Shown piece after piece: positions 25,851 through 34,709 of a stretch of DNA of 64,000 nt. The position numbers and the translations under genes are program-made. This stretch comes from JACMNW01 sp031406155 (lineage in GTDB: Bacteria; Pseudomonadota; Alphaproteobacteria; Rhodobacterales; Rhodobacteraceae). Within the stretch, counting starts at the first letter, position 1, and every line of letters begins with the position of its first letter. The DNA is taken from contig JANOGW010000059.1 of the NCBI GenBank assembly GCA_031406155.1, forward strand, positions 94,526 to 158,525. The letters run 5' to 3'. A model generated the notes under the pieces. The model worked only from the letters and a program-made list of their open reading frames with translations, was not told the origin of the DNA and searched no databases.

Positions 25851-27128
25851 ATGCTGCCGCAGCTGCCATCGGAGGAGGCGTCAGAGGGTCGCAAGGGCTG
25901 CGGCCCGCTGATCCCGCCGCTGTCCGATACGCTGCGACCGCTTCGGCAACAGGTATTCGAACGTGTGCGCGCGACCGGCCTTATTCCCCGGGTCCAGCTT
26001 GCCAAAGATTTGGGTGTCAGCCCTGCCTCGGTCACGACCATAACCCAGGAACTGCTGGAAGCGGGGTTGATCGAAGAGGTCGCAGCCCCCCGCGACGGCG
26101 AAGCAAGCCGTGGGCGACCAGCGGTTGCTTTGGGCGTGCGGGCCGGCGCGCATTTCGTCGCGGGGATGAAACTTTCCGACCGTGAACATACCGCCGTCAT
26201 CGTCGATTTCGCAGGCAACCTGATTGCAGATGACGTCATTCCGCGCAAACCGGGCCCGATGTCGCTGGCCGAACTGCTTACAGCGATAGAAATGCTGTTG
26301 CAGCGGGTTTGCGACAAGGCGGGCATCGCACCGACACAGCTTTCCGCTATGGGTCTGGGTTTGCCCGGCTTTGTCGATTGTGTGGAAGGGATGGTCTACT
26401 GGTCCTCTGTTCTGGGGGTGCGCGCGGTACCGTTGGCGGCCGTAGCGGCGGCGCGGCTTGGACTGCCGGTCACCGTTGATAACGACGCAAATCTGGTGAC
26501 GCTGGCAGAGCTGTGGTTCGGCGCGGGGCGGGGTCTTTCAGACTTCGCTGTCGTTACGATCGAACATGGCGTCGGCATGGGATATGTGCTGAACCACCGG
26601 ATCTTTCGGGGCGGCCAAAGACTGGGGATGGAGTTGGGTCATACCAAGGTGCAGCTAGATGGCGCGCTGTGCCGATGCGGCCAGCGCGGCTGTCTGGAGG
26701 CATATGTTGCAGATTACGCCCTTGCGCGCGAGGCGACGACGGCGCTGAATTGGGAACACAAGGAAGGCCAGTCGATCTCGGTTGTGTTGGAAAGCCTGTA
26801 TGACCATGCCAAGGCGGGAAATGGCGCTGCGCGGTCAATTTTCCGGCGTGCAGGCCGGTATCTGGCGGTCGGTCTGTCAAATGTGATCAATCTGTTCGAT
26901 CCCGCATTGATCATCCTGTCTGGCGAACGGATGCGGTTCGACTATCTTTACGCCGCTGAAACGCTGGCCGAGATGGACAATCTGGCCATTGTCACCGGCA
27001 GGCCGCGCCCGCCGATCGAGATACATGCATGGGGCGATCTGCTGTGGGCGCATGGGGCTGCGGCATTGGCGCTTTCGGTGGTAAGTGACGGCCTGATCGC
27101 GCCGGGTCGGGACATTGCTGCACAGTAA
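25851..27128 (+). CDS. xylR: ROK-family xylose operon regulator (XylR-like)
   Basis: 425 residues, with AGGAGAG ahead of the ATG. The N-terminal winged helix-turn-helix (VQLAKDLGVSPASVTTITQE, around residues 50-70) is followed by a ROK sugar-kinase-like domain. The zinc motif CRCGQRGCLEAY lies at about 275-286 with an upstream His in GHTKVQLDG. Position opposite xylF makes it the probable xylose-responsive repressor, as for XylR of Gram-positive bacteria and rhizobia; E. coli XylR is an unrelated AraC-type activator. Sugar binding would release it from the shared intergenic region. Confidence 0.9.
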   Translation: MLPQLPSEEASEGRKGCGPLIPPLSDTLRPLRQQVFERVRATGLIPRVQLAKDLGVSPASVTTITQELLEAGLIEEVAAPRDGEASRGRPAVALGVRAGAHFVAGMKLSDREHTAVIVDFAGNLIADDVIPRKPGPMSLAELLTAIEMLLQRVCDKAGIAPTQLSAMGLGLPGFVDCVEGMVYWSSVLGVRAVPLAAVAAARLGLPVTVDNDANLVTLAELWFGAGRGLSDFAVVTIEHGVGMGYVLNHRIFRGGQRLGMELGHTKVQLDGALCRCGQRGCLEAYVADYALAREATTALNWEHKEGQSISVVLESLYDHAKAGNGAARSIFRRAGRYLAVGLSNVINLFDPALIILSGERMRFDYLYAAETLAEMDNLAIVTGRPRPPIEIHAWGDLLWAHGAAALALSVVSDGLIAPGRDIAAQ

Positions 27129-27233
27129 CGGCGGCTAACGGAACCGGAAGGCGGTTTCCGCCGTTGTGGTACTGGTTGCATTGCCCTTGACCGGCCAAAC
27201 TGCAATAATTGACCGGTACAGTGGGGGCGTAGC

Positions 27234-29057
27234 TTGGAACGACGAGGCCTGCGAAAGAAAACAGGGCTGGTCTTGGCTTTTGCCGCGAGTTTGACATTTG
27301 CCGTGACGCAAGGTCTGGCGTTCGACCGGATAGAGATGCAAGTTCCGGGCGCGTCCGAAGAGCTGCGCGACGATCTGCGCTCGGCGTCTCTGGTGCTGGC
27401 TGCAAAGCGTGACAAAGTTGATGATCCGCAAGACCTTTTTGCCGCTGCGCGCGCAGATTATGGCAGGCTGCTGGCCGCCCTTTACGCGCGCGGTTACTAT
27501 TCCGGCGTCATTCACGTTCTAATCGACGGACGCGAGGCAGCCGACATTGGGCCGCTGGATGCGCCCGCACAGATCAGCAGGATCGAAATTATCGTTAAAC
27601 CCGGCCCGGAGTTCACCTTTTCACGCGCCGATATCGCGCCGCTGGTACGCGGAACCGTGCTGCCGGAAAGTTTTGCACCGGGCAAGGTGGCGGCATCGGG
27701 CGTGATCCGCGAGGCGGTTGGCGCTGGCATCGACAGCTGGCGCGACGCAGGCTATGCCAAGGCGACAACCGCGGGACAAGACTTGTCGGCGGACCACCGC
27801 AGCAGCACCCTGTCTGCATCGGTATTGCTGGACCCCGGCCAGAAATTGCGTTTCGGGCCGCTTGAAATCACCGGCGAGGCGCGCATGCGCGAAAGGCGCA
27901 TCCGCAAAATTGCCGGTCTGCCGGAAGGCGAGACGTACAGCCCGCTTGAAATTCGGCGCGCGACAGAAAGATTGCGGCGGACCGGGATTTTCAGCTCTGT
28001 CACCCTAACGGAAGATGACGCGGTTACCGCACCCGACCTGCTGGGCATCACGGCGAATGTGGTGGAAGAGAAATTGCGCCGCTACAGCGTGGGCGCCGAA
28101 ATTGCCAGCTTTGACGGGCTGAACCTGAACGGATCGTGGCTGCACCGAAACCTGCGGGGCGGCGGTGAACGGCTGGAAATCAGCGGGGACATCACCAATA
28201 TCGGTGCGCAAGCCAGTGGCATCGACTATGCCTTGGGCATCACCCTTGATCGGCCTGCAACCTTGTCGCCCGATACCGATGCAAGCTTTCACTTCGACAT
28301 CGCGTATTTGGATGAACAGGATTTCACCGCCAGAACCCTGTCAACCGGCATCGGTTTTTCGCATATCTTCAGCGAGCAGCTTAGCGCCCGGATTGGGCTG
28401 GATTACGAGTTTTCCGATGGCAACGATGACAGCGGTGATTTCCAGTATCGCAATCTGTCGCTGCCGTTGGGCGTAACATGGGACAGGCGTGACAGTAAAA
28501 CTGACGCCACCCGCGGCTTCTACCTGACGGCCGAGGCAAAACCGTTTCTGGGGTTTGGCGCAACCGACTCTGGTGCCAGGCTGACGTTTGATGGCCGTGC
28601 CTATCGGGGTCTGGGCAACGACAACAAACTGGTGTTCGCCGCGCGCCTGCAAGGCGGCACGATATTCGGCTCCAGCCTTGAAGGCACGCCACGCGACTTT
28701 CTGTTTTACACAGGCGGTGGTGGCACAGTGCGCGGGCAACCGTATCAATCGCTGGGTGTCGCCGAACTGGGCACACCGGGAAACGAGATCGAAACCGGCG
28801 GCACCCACTTTCTGGCGGCCAGCGGAGAGGTCCGCGCCAAGGTTACCGATAAGATTGGCATCGTTGGATTTGTCGATGTGGGGCAGGTATCTGTCGGCGG
28901 GTTTGGCGACGCGTCGTCGGACTGGCACGCCGGTGCCGGGCTGGGGCTGCGCTATGCCACCGGGTTTGGTCCAATCAGATTGGATATTGCAATCCCAGTC
29001 GGCGGGTCAACGGGCGAAGGCGTGCAGATTTACGTCGGCATAGGGCAATCATTCTGA
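27234..29057 (+). CDS. tamA: Autotransporter/translocation assembly outer-membrane protein TamA
   Basis: 607 residues with a TTG start that gives a good signal peptide (KKTGLVLAFAASLTFAVTQGLA). Three POTRA-like repeats occupy roughly residues 30-260, and the C-terminal Omp85 barrel runs from about 265 to a terminal Phe (VGIGQSF), the usual insertion signal. The barrel contains the Omp85 lid-loop motif GGGGTVRGQPYQSLG near 497-511. It works with TamB in inserting outer-membrane proteins or moving lipids across the periplasm. The tamB start overlaps its last base. The gap before it contains the octamer TTGACCGG twice (27187, 27209), unassigned. Confidence 0.92.
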   Translation: MERRGLRKKTGLVLAFAASLTFAVTQGLAFDRIEMQVPGASEELRDDLRSASLVLAAKRDKVDDPQDLFAAARADYGRLLAALYARGYYSGVIHVLIDGREAADIGPLDAPAQISRIEIIVKPGPEFTFSRADIAPLVRGTVLPESFAPGKVAASGVIREAVGAGIDSWRDAGYAKATTAGQDLSADHRSSTLSASVLLDPGQKLRFGPLEITGEARMRERRIRKIAGLPEGETYSPLEIRRATERLRRTGIFSSVTLTEDDAVTAPDLLGITANVVEEKLRRYSVGAEIASFDGLNLNGSWLHRNLRGGGERLEISGDITNIGAQASGIDYALGITLDRPATLSPDTDASFHFDIAYLDEQDFTARTLSTGIGFSHIFSEQLSARIGLDYEFSDGNDDSGDFQYRNLSLPLGVTWDRRDSKTDATRGFYLTAEAKPFLGFGATDSGARLTFDGRAYRGLGNDNKLVFAARLQGGTIFGSSLEGTPRDFLFYTGGGGTVRGQPYQSLGVAELGTPGNEIETGGTHFLAASGEVRAKVTDKIGIVGFVDVGQVSVGGFGDASSDWHAGAGLGLRYATGFGPIRLDIAIPVGGSTGEGVQIYVGIGQSF

Positions 29058-32000
29058 TGCGAAACTGGCTGTTCCTCCTGATCTTTCTGCTGCCCTGCAT
29101 GGCCGCCGCCCAAACCGATGACCGCAGCTATCTTACCGCGTTTCTGGAAGACAACCTTTCAGACATCGGACGGCAGGTCACGATAACCGGCTTTGCCGGG
29201 GCGCTGTCGTCGCAGGCAACGATTACTTCGATGACCATCGCCGACAGGGATGGCGTGTGGCTGACATTGAATGGCGTGGCGCTGGATTGGAACCGGGCTG
29301 CGCTGTTCAATGGCCGGGTCTCGGTGAACGCGCTGACAGCGGATGAAATCATCGTCACCCGCCGGCCGATACCCGATGAAAACCGCCTGCCATCGCCCGA
29401 AGCGTCAGGCTTCTCGTTGCCGGAACTGCCAGTTTCGGTAGATATCGGCCGCATCGCCGCAACCAGGATCGTGCTGGAGGCACCTGTGTTCGGCAGCGCC
29501 GTCGAAGGCACATTCGAGGCGTCGATGGCCTTGATGGACGGCGAGGGCCGTGCGAACCTGATGCTTGATCGGACGGACGACGGGCCAGAGGGGCAGATAA
29601 CACTTGCCGCCAGCTATTCGAACGCCAGTGGCCAGTTGATCCTTGATCTGGATGCGACCGAAGCGGAAGGCGGCATTGCGGCGGCTCTGCTGGGCCTGCC
29701 CGGAACACCAAGCGCCAGCCTGACCATCAAGGGCAGCGGGCAACTGAACGACTTTGTGGCCGACATCGCGTTGGCAACGGATGGCACTGATCGCCTTGCA
29801 GGATCGGTTGTGATCAGGCGCACCGACGATGGCGCGACTCAGTTCAACGCCGATCTTGGCGGCGATCTTGCCCCATTGTTCTTGCCGGATTATGCAAAGT
29901 TCTTCGGGTCGGATGTCAGGTTGACAGCAATCGGCGCGCGCAGTGCGGGCGGCAAGGTGGAACTTTCTGAACTGGCGTTGCAGACCCGGGTTCTGGCACT
30001 GACCGGCAGCCTGGCTCTTGCCGCCGATGGCCTGCCAGACAGATTTGGCCTGAATGCAATACTGGCGTCCCCGGATGGCGAGCCGATACTTTTGCCGTTT
30101 AGCGGCGGCACCGAAACCCTGATAACCGGGGCCAATCTTGATCTGTCGTTCGATGCGGTGGTTGGCGATGACTGGGGTATCAAGGGCGTGATCGAGGGCC
30201 TTGTTCGACCTGACCTGAAAATTGCCCGGCTGTCGCTGGATGGATCGGGCAGGATCAATCGCGGCAATACGGGCGCGCTGCTGGATTTCACCACCCGCTT
30301 TGGCGCAGACGGCGTCGCCCCGCGCGACGCGGCTTTGGCGCAGGCACTGGGGCCGGCAATCACAGGTTTCGCCGCCGGATCGTGGGCGGAAGGGTCGGGC
30401 AGCCTGACACTATCCACCTTTGATCTGACAGCAGGCGATGTTGAACTTAGCGCACGCGGGCGGATTGAAGGCCTCGCAACGGGCCTCACGGTGACCGGGC
30501 AGGCCACCGCGCGGATCGCCGATCTGGGCCGTCTGTCCGCGCTTGCCGGGCGCCCCCTGTCTGGTACTGCCGCCGCCAGCCTTGGTGGGACCGCAAGCAT
30601 TCTGGGTGGAACGTTCGATCTGACGGCCGCCGTCAATGGCACGAACCTGCGCAGTGGTCTAGCGGAACTCGACGCACTGCTGGCGGGAGCGTCGCGCATC
30701 GACGCCTCTGTCACGCGGACTGAAACCGGCACCAATCTGCGCAGCCTGACCATCCGCGCCGCAAGCCTGAACGCCACTGCATCTGGCACGCTGGCAAGCG
30801 CTGGCAGTGATCTGGCGGCTGATCTGGCGTTTTCCGATCTGTCAGCATTGGGTGGGCAATACCGCGGGGCGCTGACCGCAAGGGCATCACTGACGGGCAC
30901 GTTGCAATCGGGGTCGATTACCCTTGATGGCAAGGGCGTCGATCTTGCGATTGGCCAGCCCGAGGCGGACAGGGTACTGCGCGGTACATCTACCCTTTCC
31001 CTGAAGATGGGTCTGGCGGATGGCACGGTCCAGATTGCCCAAGCCGACCTTAGCAATCCACAACTCACGCTGAGTGCCAAATCAACCGGCGACACACCTT
31101 CGGAAATCGATCTGACCGCGAAGCTGGCCAATCTGGGCATCCTGTTGCCGGAGTTTCCGGGTGCAGTCAGTGTCATCGGAACTGTTATCAACGCGCCAGA
31201 CGGCGTTGAACTGCAATTGCGGGCACAGGGACCGGGGCAGATTGACGCCACCGTCGCGGGGGTTGTCGCCAGAACTGGGGCCACTGCAGACCTGGCGATC
31301 AACGGCAAAGGTCAGGCGGCGCTGGCAAACGCGTTCATGGGGCGGCGTGCGATCTCTGGCGATCTGGGGTTCGATCTGCGCCTGAACGGCCCGATGCGTC
31401 TGGCCGCTCTTGCTGGCCAGGTCAGCCTTGCCGGCGGTCGCATCAGCAGCCCGGATTTACCATTTTCGCTGCAAGATACGACTTTGACCGCAACTCTGTC
31501 GGGCGGGCAGGCTCAGCTCAGCGGGCAAGCGGCCGTATCGACCGGTGGCGGAGCGACGATCAATGGCAGTTTTGGTCTTGCAGCACCCAACAATGCCGAC
31601 CTTTCGCTTAGCCTGCGGGATGTGGTTCTGCGCGACCCGGAGCTGTACGAAACCCGGGCTTCCGGCAATGTCACCATCACCGGACCGCTTGCCGGAGGGG
31701 CTGTTGTTGCGGGTAATATTCAACTGCGCGACACTGAATTGCAGGTGCCATCTGGCGGGGTCGGTGGCACCGAGCCGATCCCGGATCTGCGCCACATTGC
31801 AGAACCGGGCACCGTTCGGGCAACCCGGGCACGCGCCGGGCTTCTGGCCGGCCCCAGTGGTGGTGGCGGGCAGGTGGATCGCCGGGCCTATGGGCTTGAT
31901 CTGACGATTTCCGCCCCTGAACGCGTCTTCCTGCGGGGCCGCGGGCTTGATGCCGAATTGGGCGGCACCCTGCGGTTGCGCGGCACGACGGTGATCGTGA

Positions 32001-32581
32001 TCCCGGAGGGTGGTCTGAACCTGATCCGCGGCAGACTTGATATTCTGGGCAAAAGGCTTGAACTTTCCGAGGCGCAGTTGCGGCTTGAAGGAGATTTCGT
32101 ACCGTTCATTCGCGTTGCCGCGTCAACGGTAAGTGATGGCGTAACCAGTTCGGTACTGATCGAAGGGCTGGTCAGTGACCCCGTGGTCAGCTTCACTTCG
32201 TCGCCATCGTTGCCGCAAGAGGAAGTGCTGTCACGGCTGCTTTTTGATCGCGGGCTGGAAAACCTGTCAGCGTTTCAGGCGGCTCAACTGGCCGGCGCGG
32301 TTGCAAGTCTGGCCGGCAGGGGCGGCGATGGTATCGTTGCACGGCTTCGCAAGGGCTTTGGCCTTGACGATCTGGATGTGCGCACGACCGAAGACGGTGA
32401 GGCATCGTTAAGCGCGGGAAAGTACATCGCGCGCAATCTTTATTCCGAAATTGAGGTCGACCAGACAGGCAAAAGCCAGATTCTGCTGAACCTTGATGTG
32501 ACAGACAGCATTACATTGCGCGGGCGCGCGGGGTCAGACGGCACCACAGGCCTCGGCATTGTGCTGGAAAAGGACTACTGA
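29057..32581 (+). CDS. tamB: Translocation/assembly module protein TamB
   Basis: 1174 residues with an N-terminal signal/anchor (NWLFLLIFLLPCMAAAQ), a very long Gly/Ala/Asp/Leu-rich beta-repeat body predicted to form a periplasm-spanning groove, and the conserved DUF490 C-terminus with GLVSDPVVSFTSSPSLPQEEVLSRLLF split across the last 150 residues. It is coupled to tamA. Its stop overlaps the end of the convergent yihY-like gene by 7 bp, so the two transcripts have no room for separate terminators. Confidence 0.93.
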   Translation: MRNWLFLLIFLLPCMAAAQTDDRSYLTAFLEDNLSDIGRQVTITGFAGALSSQATITSMTIADRDGVWLTLNGVALDWNRAALFNGRVSVNALTADEIIVTRRPIPDENRLPSPEASGFSLPELPVSVDIGRIAATRIVLEAPVFGSAVEGTFEASMALMDGEGRANLMLDRTDDGPEGQITLAASYSNASGQLILDLDATEAEGGIAAALLGLPGTPSASLTIKGSGQLNDFVADIALATDGTDRLAGSVVIRRTDDGATQFNADLGGDLAPLFLPDYAKFFGSDVRLTAIGARSAGGKVELSELALQTRVLALTGSLALAADGLPDRFGLNAILASPDGEPILLPFSGGTETLITGANLDLSFDAVVGDDWGIKGVIEGLVRPDLKIARLSLDGSGRINRGNTGALLDFTTRFGADGVAPRDAALAQALGPAITGFAAGSWAEGSGSLTLSTFDLTAGDVELSARGRIEGLATGLTVTGQATARIADLGRLSALAGRPLSGTAAASLGGTASILGGTFDLTAAVNGTNLRSGLAELDALLAGASRIDASVTRTETGTNLRSLTIRAASLNATASGTLASAGSDLAADLAFSDLSALGGQYRGALTARASLTGTLQSGSITLDGKGVDLAIGQPEADRVLRGTSTLSLKMGLADGTVQIAQADLSNPQLTLSAKSTGDTPSEIDLTAKLANLGILLPEFPGAVSVIGTVINAPDGVELQLRAQGPGQIDATVAGVVARTGATADLAINGKGQAALANAFMGRRAISGDLGFDLRLNGPMRLAALAGQVSLAGGRISSPDLPFSLQDTTLTATLSGGQAQLSGQAAVSTGGGATINGSFGLAAPNNADLSLSLRDVVLRDPELYETRASGNVTITGPLAGGAVVAGNIQLRDTELQVPSGGVGGTEPIPDLRHIAEPGTVRATRARAGLLAGPSGGGGQVDRRAYGLDLTISAPERVFLRGRGLDAELGGTLRLRGTTVIVIPEGGLNLIRGRLDILGKRLELSEAQLRLEGDFVPFIRVAASTVSDGVTSSVLIEGLVSDPVVSFTSSPSLPQEEVLSRLLFDRGLENLSAFQAAQLAGAVASLAGRGGDGIVARLRKGFGLDDLDVRTTEDGEASLSAGKYIARNLYSEIEVDQTGKSQILLNLDVTDSITLRGRAGSDGTTGLGIVLEKDY

Positions 32582-33405
32582 TCCGCCTGCGCACTGCGTT
32601 CGGCATCGTAGGCGGCACCGATCAGAACGGCATACACACTGAGGTAAAGCCACATCAGCAGGGCGACTACGGCCCCGATGGATCCGTAAATCTGATTATA
32701 GGTGTTGAAATTAGCCAGATAGAGGACCAGTCCGCGCGAAGCCAACAGCCAAAAGACGATCGCCAGAAGCAAACCCCGGGTAAACAACGGCGGCGCGAGG
32801 GCTTTGTTGGGGCCAAACCGCAAGGCGACAGCAATACCCAGCACCAGCAGGGCTGCGCCAAACAAAACATTTGCCAGTTCCAATGTGATGACGTCGAACC
32901 GGCCAAGCGGCAGAAAGCCAATTGCCAATGGCACGACCACCGCCGCGACCATGGCAGCCAGCGCCAACCCGATCAACGCGATGGTCATTACCAAAGCCTG
33001 CAGTTGATGCGAAACACCACTCCGTTGCGGCAGATGATGCACGGCATTCAATCCTTGAATAAGCGAAGCAGACCCCGCTCGCGCCGCCCATATCGCCAGC
33101 CCGGTAGAAAGGATCGTGGTCCAACCCAGTTGTCGATTGTTCGCCGACAGCAGGCTGTCAACCTGTGCTGACAGCAGCACAAATGCCTCTGGCGGAAGAA
33201 AACCCTTCAGCAACTCGAGGTCGTTCCGAATGACCGCCGGATCTGCCACAAACCCCCAGACAGCGATGATGACGGCAACTGTTGGAAAGATTGCCAGAAA
33301 CCCAAAGAACGCAACCCCTGCCGCAATCAAGCCCAACTCGGCACGATCAGACCGCCGCATCAACGCCCCGATCAGCGCGACCAAAGATCGGATTGTGCCC
33401 CTCAT
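32575..33405 (-). CDS. YihY/BrkB family inner-membrane protein
   Basis: 276 residues with six hydrophobic segments, matching the YihY/BrkB family (formerly mis-called RNase BN). The family blocks FFGFLAIFPTVAVIIAVWGF, a LIQGLNAVHHL segment and the late YLANFNTYNQIYGSIGAVVALL stretch (around 230-250) are all present. Its role is debated; recent ideas include lipid transport across the envelope, which would suit its place beside tamAB and glycan genes. Its ATG shares one base with the stop of the aminotransferase gene, so it is the last gene of that operon. Confidence 0.9.
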   Translation of the reverse strand: MRGTIRSLVALIGALMRRSDRAELGLIAAGVAFFGFLAIFPTVAVIIAVWGFVADPAVIRNDLELLKGFLPPEAFVLLSAQVDSLLSANNRQLGWTTILSTGLAIWAARAGSASLIQGLNAVHHLPQRSGVSHQLQALVMTIALIGLALAAMVAAVVVPLAIGFLPLGRFDVITLELANVLFGAALLVLGIAVALRFGPNKALAPPLFTRGLLLAIVFWLLASRGLVLYLANFNTYNQIYGSIGAVVALLMWLYLSVYAVLIGAAYDAERSAQADQ

Positions 33406-34613
33406 TATAGACTTAAACCCTGATTTTCCTGTGTAAATTCATCGGCAAGGATGTCTGCGATCAACCGGCAATCCGACAGGTCAAAGGTCAGCGGAAGCCG
33501 CATGTCGAACAAACGCGCCAGCACGGCGTCGGTCTGCGGCAACGGGTCCGGTGCTGCAAAGTGCCAGCTGTCATAGCGACTTGTGAACGCCTTTGGCTCC
33601 GCTGCGCCAAACCATTTCACTTCCACCCCGCGTGCGGCGGTGGCATCAACAAATCGGGTGCAGTTTTGTGCGCCCCACAGTTTCGGAACCAGAAACTGGA
33701 TTGATGATCCGACATAGCTTTCCTCATTCGGACGGTACGGCAAACTCAGGCCCGGCACATCTGCGAGCCTGCTTTCCACTGCGCGATACCGGTCGTTCCA
33801 GCGCGCAATCCGGCCAGGCAGCGATCCGATCTGATCCAGCAGCAGCGTCGCGCGCACGGCATCCATCCTCGCGGAACAATTGGGCATGTCATAGCGCGCG
33901 CTATCAAAATACCGCGCTTCCGGCCCCGCGCCATGACGCGAGTACAGCATGTAAGACCCCGAAAGCAGGGTCGCCCGCGCCATGAAATCCGGATCGTCCG
34001 ACGTCAGTATGCCGCCCTCGCCAGAGTTCATGTGCTTGTAAGTCTGCGTAGAGAAACAGCCGGCAAGCCCGAAAGTGCCGCTTTGCCTGCCCTTCCACGT
34101 CGCCCCCATCGTATGGGCGCAGTCCTCGATCAGCAAAAGACCGTGGCGCGCGCAGATCATCTGAACGGCCTCCATATCCGGCAGATGGCCGCGCATATTC
34201 GACAGCATCAGAACGCGCGCCAGCCTTTTGGCCGCCTTCACCTCAAGATCCGTCAGATCGGGGCGCAGGTTTTCGTTGGTTTCAACCAACAGCGGGCGCG
34301 CACCAACGGCCGCAATCGCACCGGGAACGGGCGCAAGCGTAAAGCCGTTCGTCAAGACCCTGTCACCGGGTTTGACGCCTGCTGCCCGAAGTGCGATCTG
34401 CAGGGCCTGCCCGCCAGATGCCAATGCCAATGCAAAGGGAGCATCCAGCCAATCGGCAAATGCGCGTTCAAACTGCGCCACCGGACCAACTTCGCCGGGC
34501 ACGACATTGTATCGGTGCAGCCGGCCAGATCGCATGACCGCAACTGCCTGCGCAATTGCGGTTTCCGAGATTGGCTCTTGCTGGGTAAAGCTTTTCTGAA
34601 AGACCTCTGTCAT
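33405..34613 (-). CDS. DegT/DnrJ/EryC1 family PLP-dependent aminotransferase
   Basis: 402 residues from the ATG at 34613 (AAGGTG upstream); an earlier ATG at 34667 lacks family similarity. The PLP lysine is Lys193 in FSTQTYKHMNSGEGG, and the aspartate contacting the pyridine ring is in LIEDCAHTMG near 162-171. Members aminate keto-sugar nucleotides at C3 or C4. Placement after a 4,6-dehydratase suggests a 4-keto-6-deoxy sugar substrate. However, the 96-bp gap and the absence of an acetyltransferase leave open a separate role. Confidence 0.85.
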   Translation of the reverse strand: MTEVFQKSFTQQEPISETAIAQAVAVMRSGRLHRYNVVPGEVGPVAQFERAFADWLDAPFALALASGGQALQIALRAAGVKPGDRVLTNGFTLAPVPGAIAAVGARPLLVETNENLRPDLTDLEVKAAKRLARVLMLSNMRGHLPDMEAVQMICARHGLLLIEDCAHTMGATWKGRQSGTFGLAGCFSTQTYKHMNSGEGGILTSDDPDFMARATLLSGSYMLYSRHGAGPEARYFDSARYDMPNCSARMDAVRATLLLDQIGSLPGRIARWNDRYRAVESRLADVPGLSLPYRPNEESYVGSSIQFLVPKLWGAQNCTRFVDATAARGVEVKWFGAAEPKAFTSRYDSWHFAAPDPLPQTDAVLARLFDMRLPLTFDLSDCRLIADILADEFTQENQGLSL

Positions 34614-34709
34614 CGTCGGCACACCTTGGTTGTTCGCGGCATCTTGCCCTGAACGCCAGCCAACCAAAAGCGATTATCTTGGCACAGTGTGCAGGCAACC
34701 GGGGTTCGC

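Noticed and set aside
29890..31308. 472-residue open frame antisense to tamB
   Set aside because: Ser/Arg/Pro-rich with no domain; tamB is unmistakable on the other strand.
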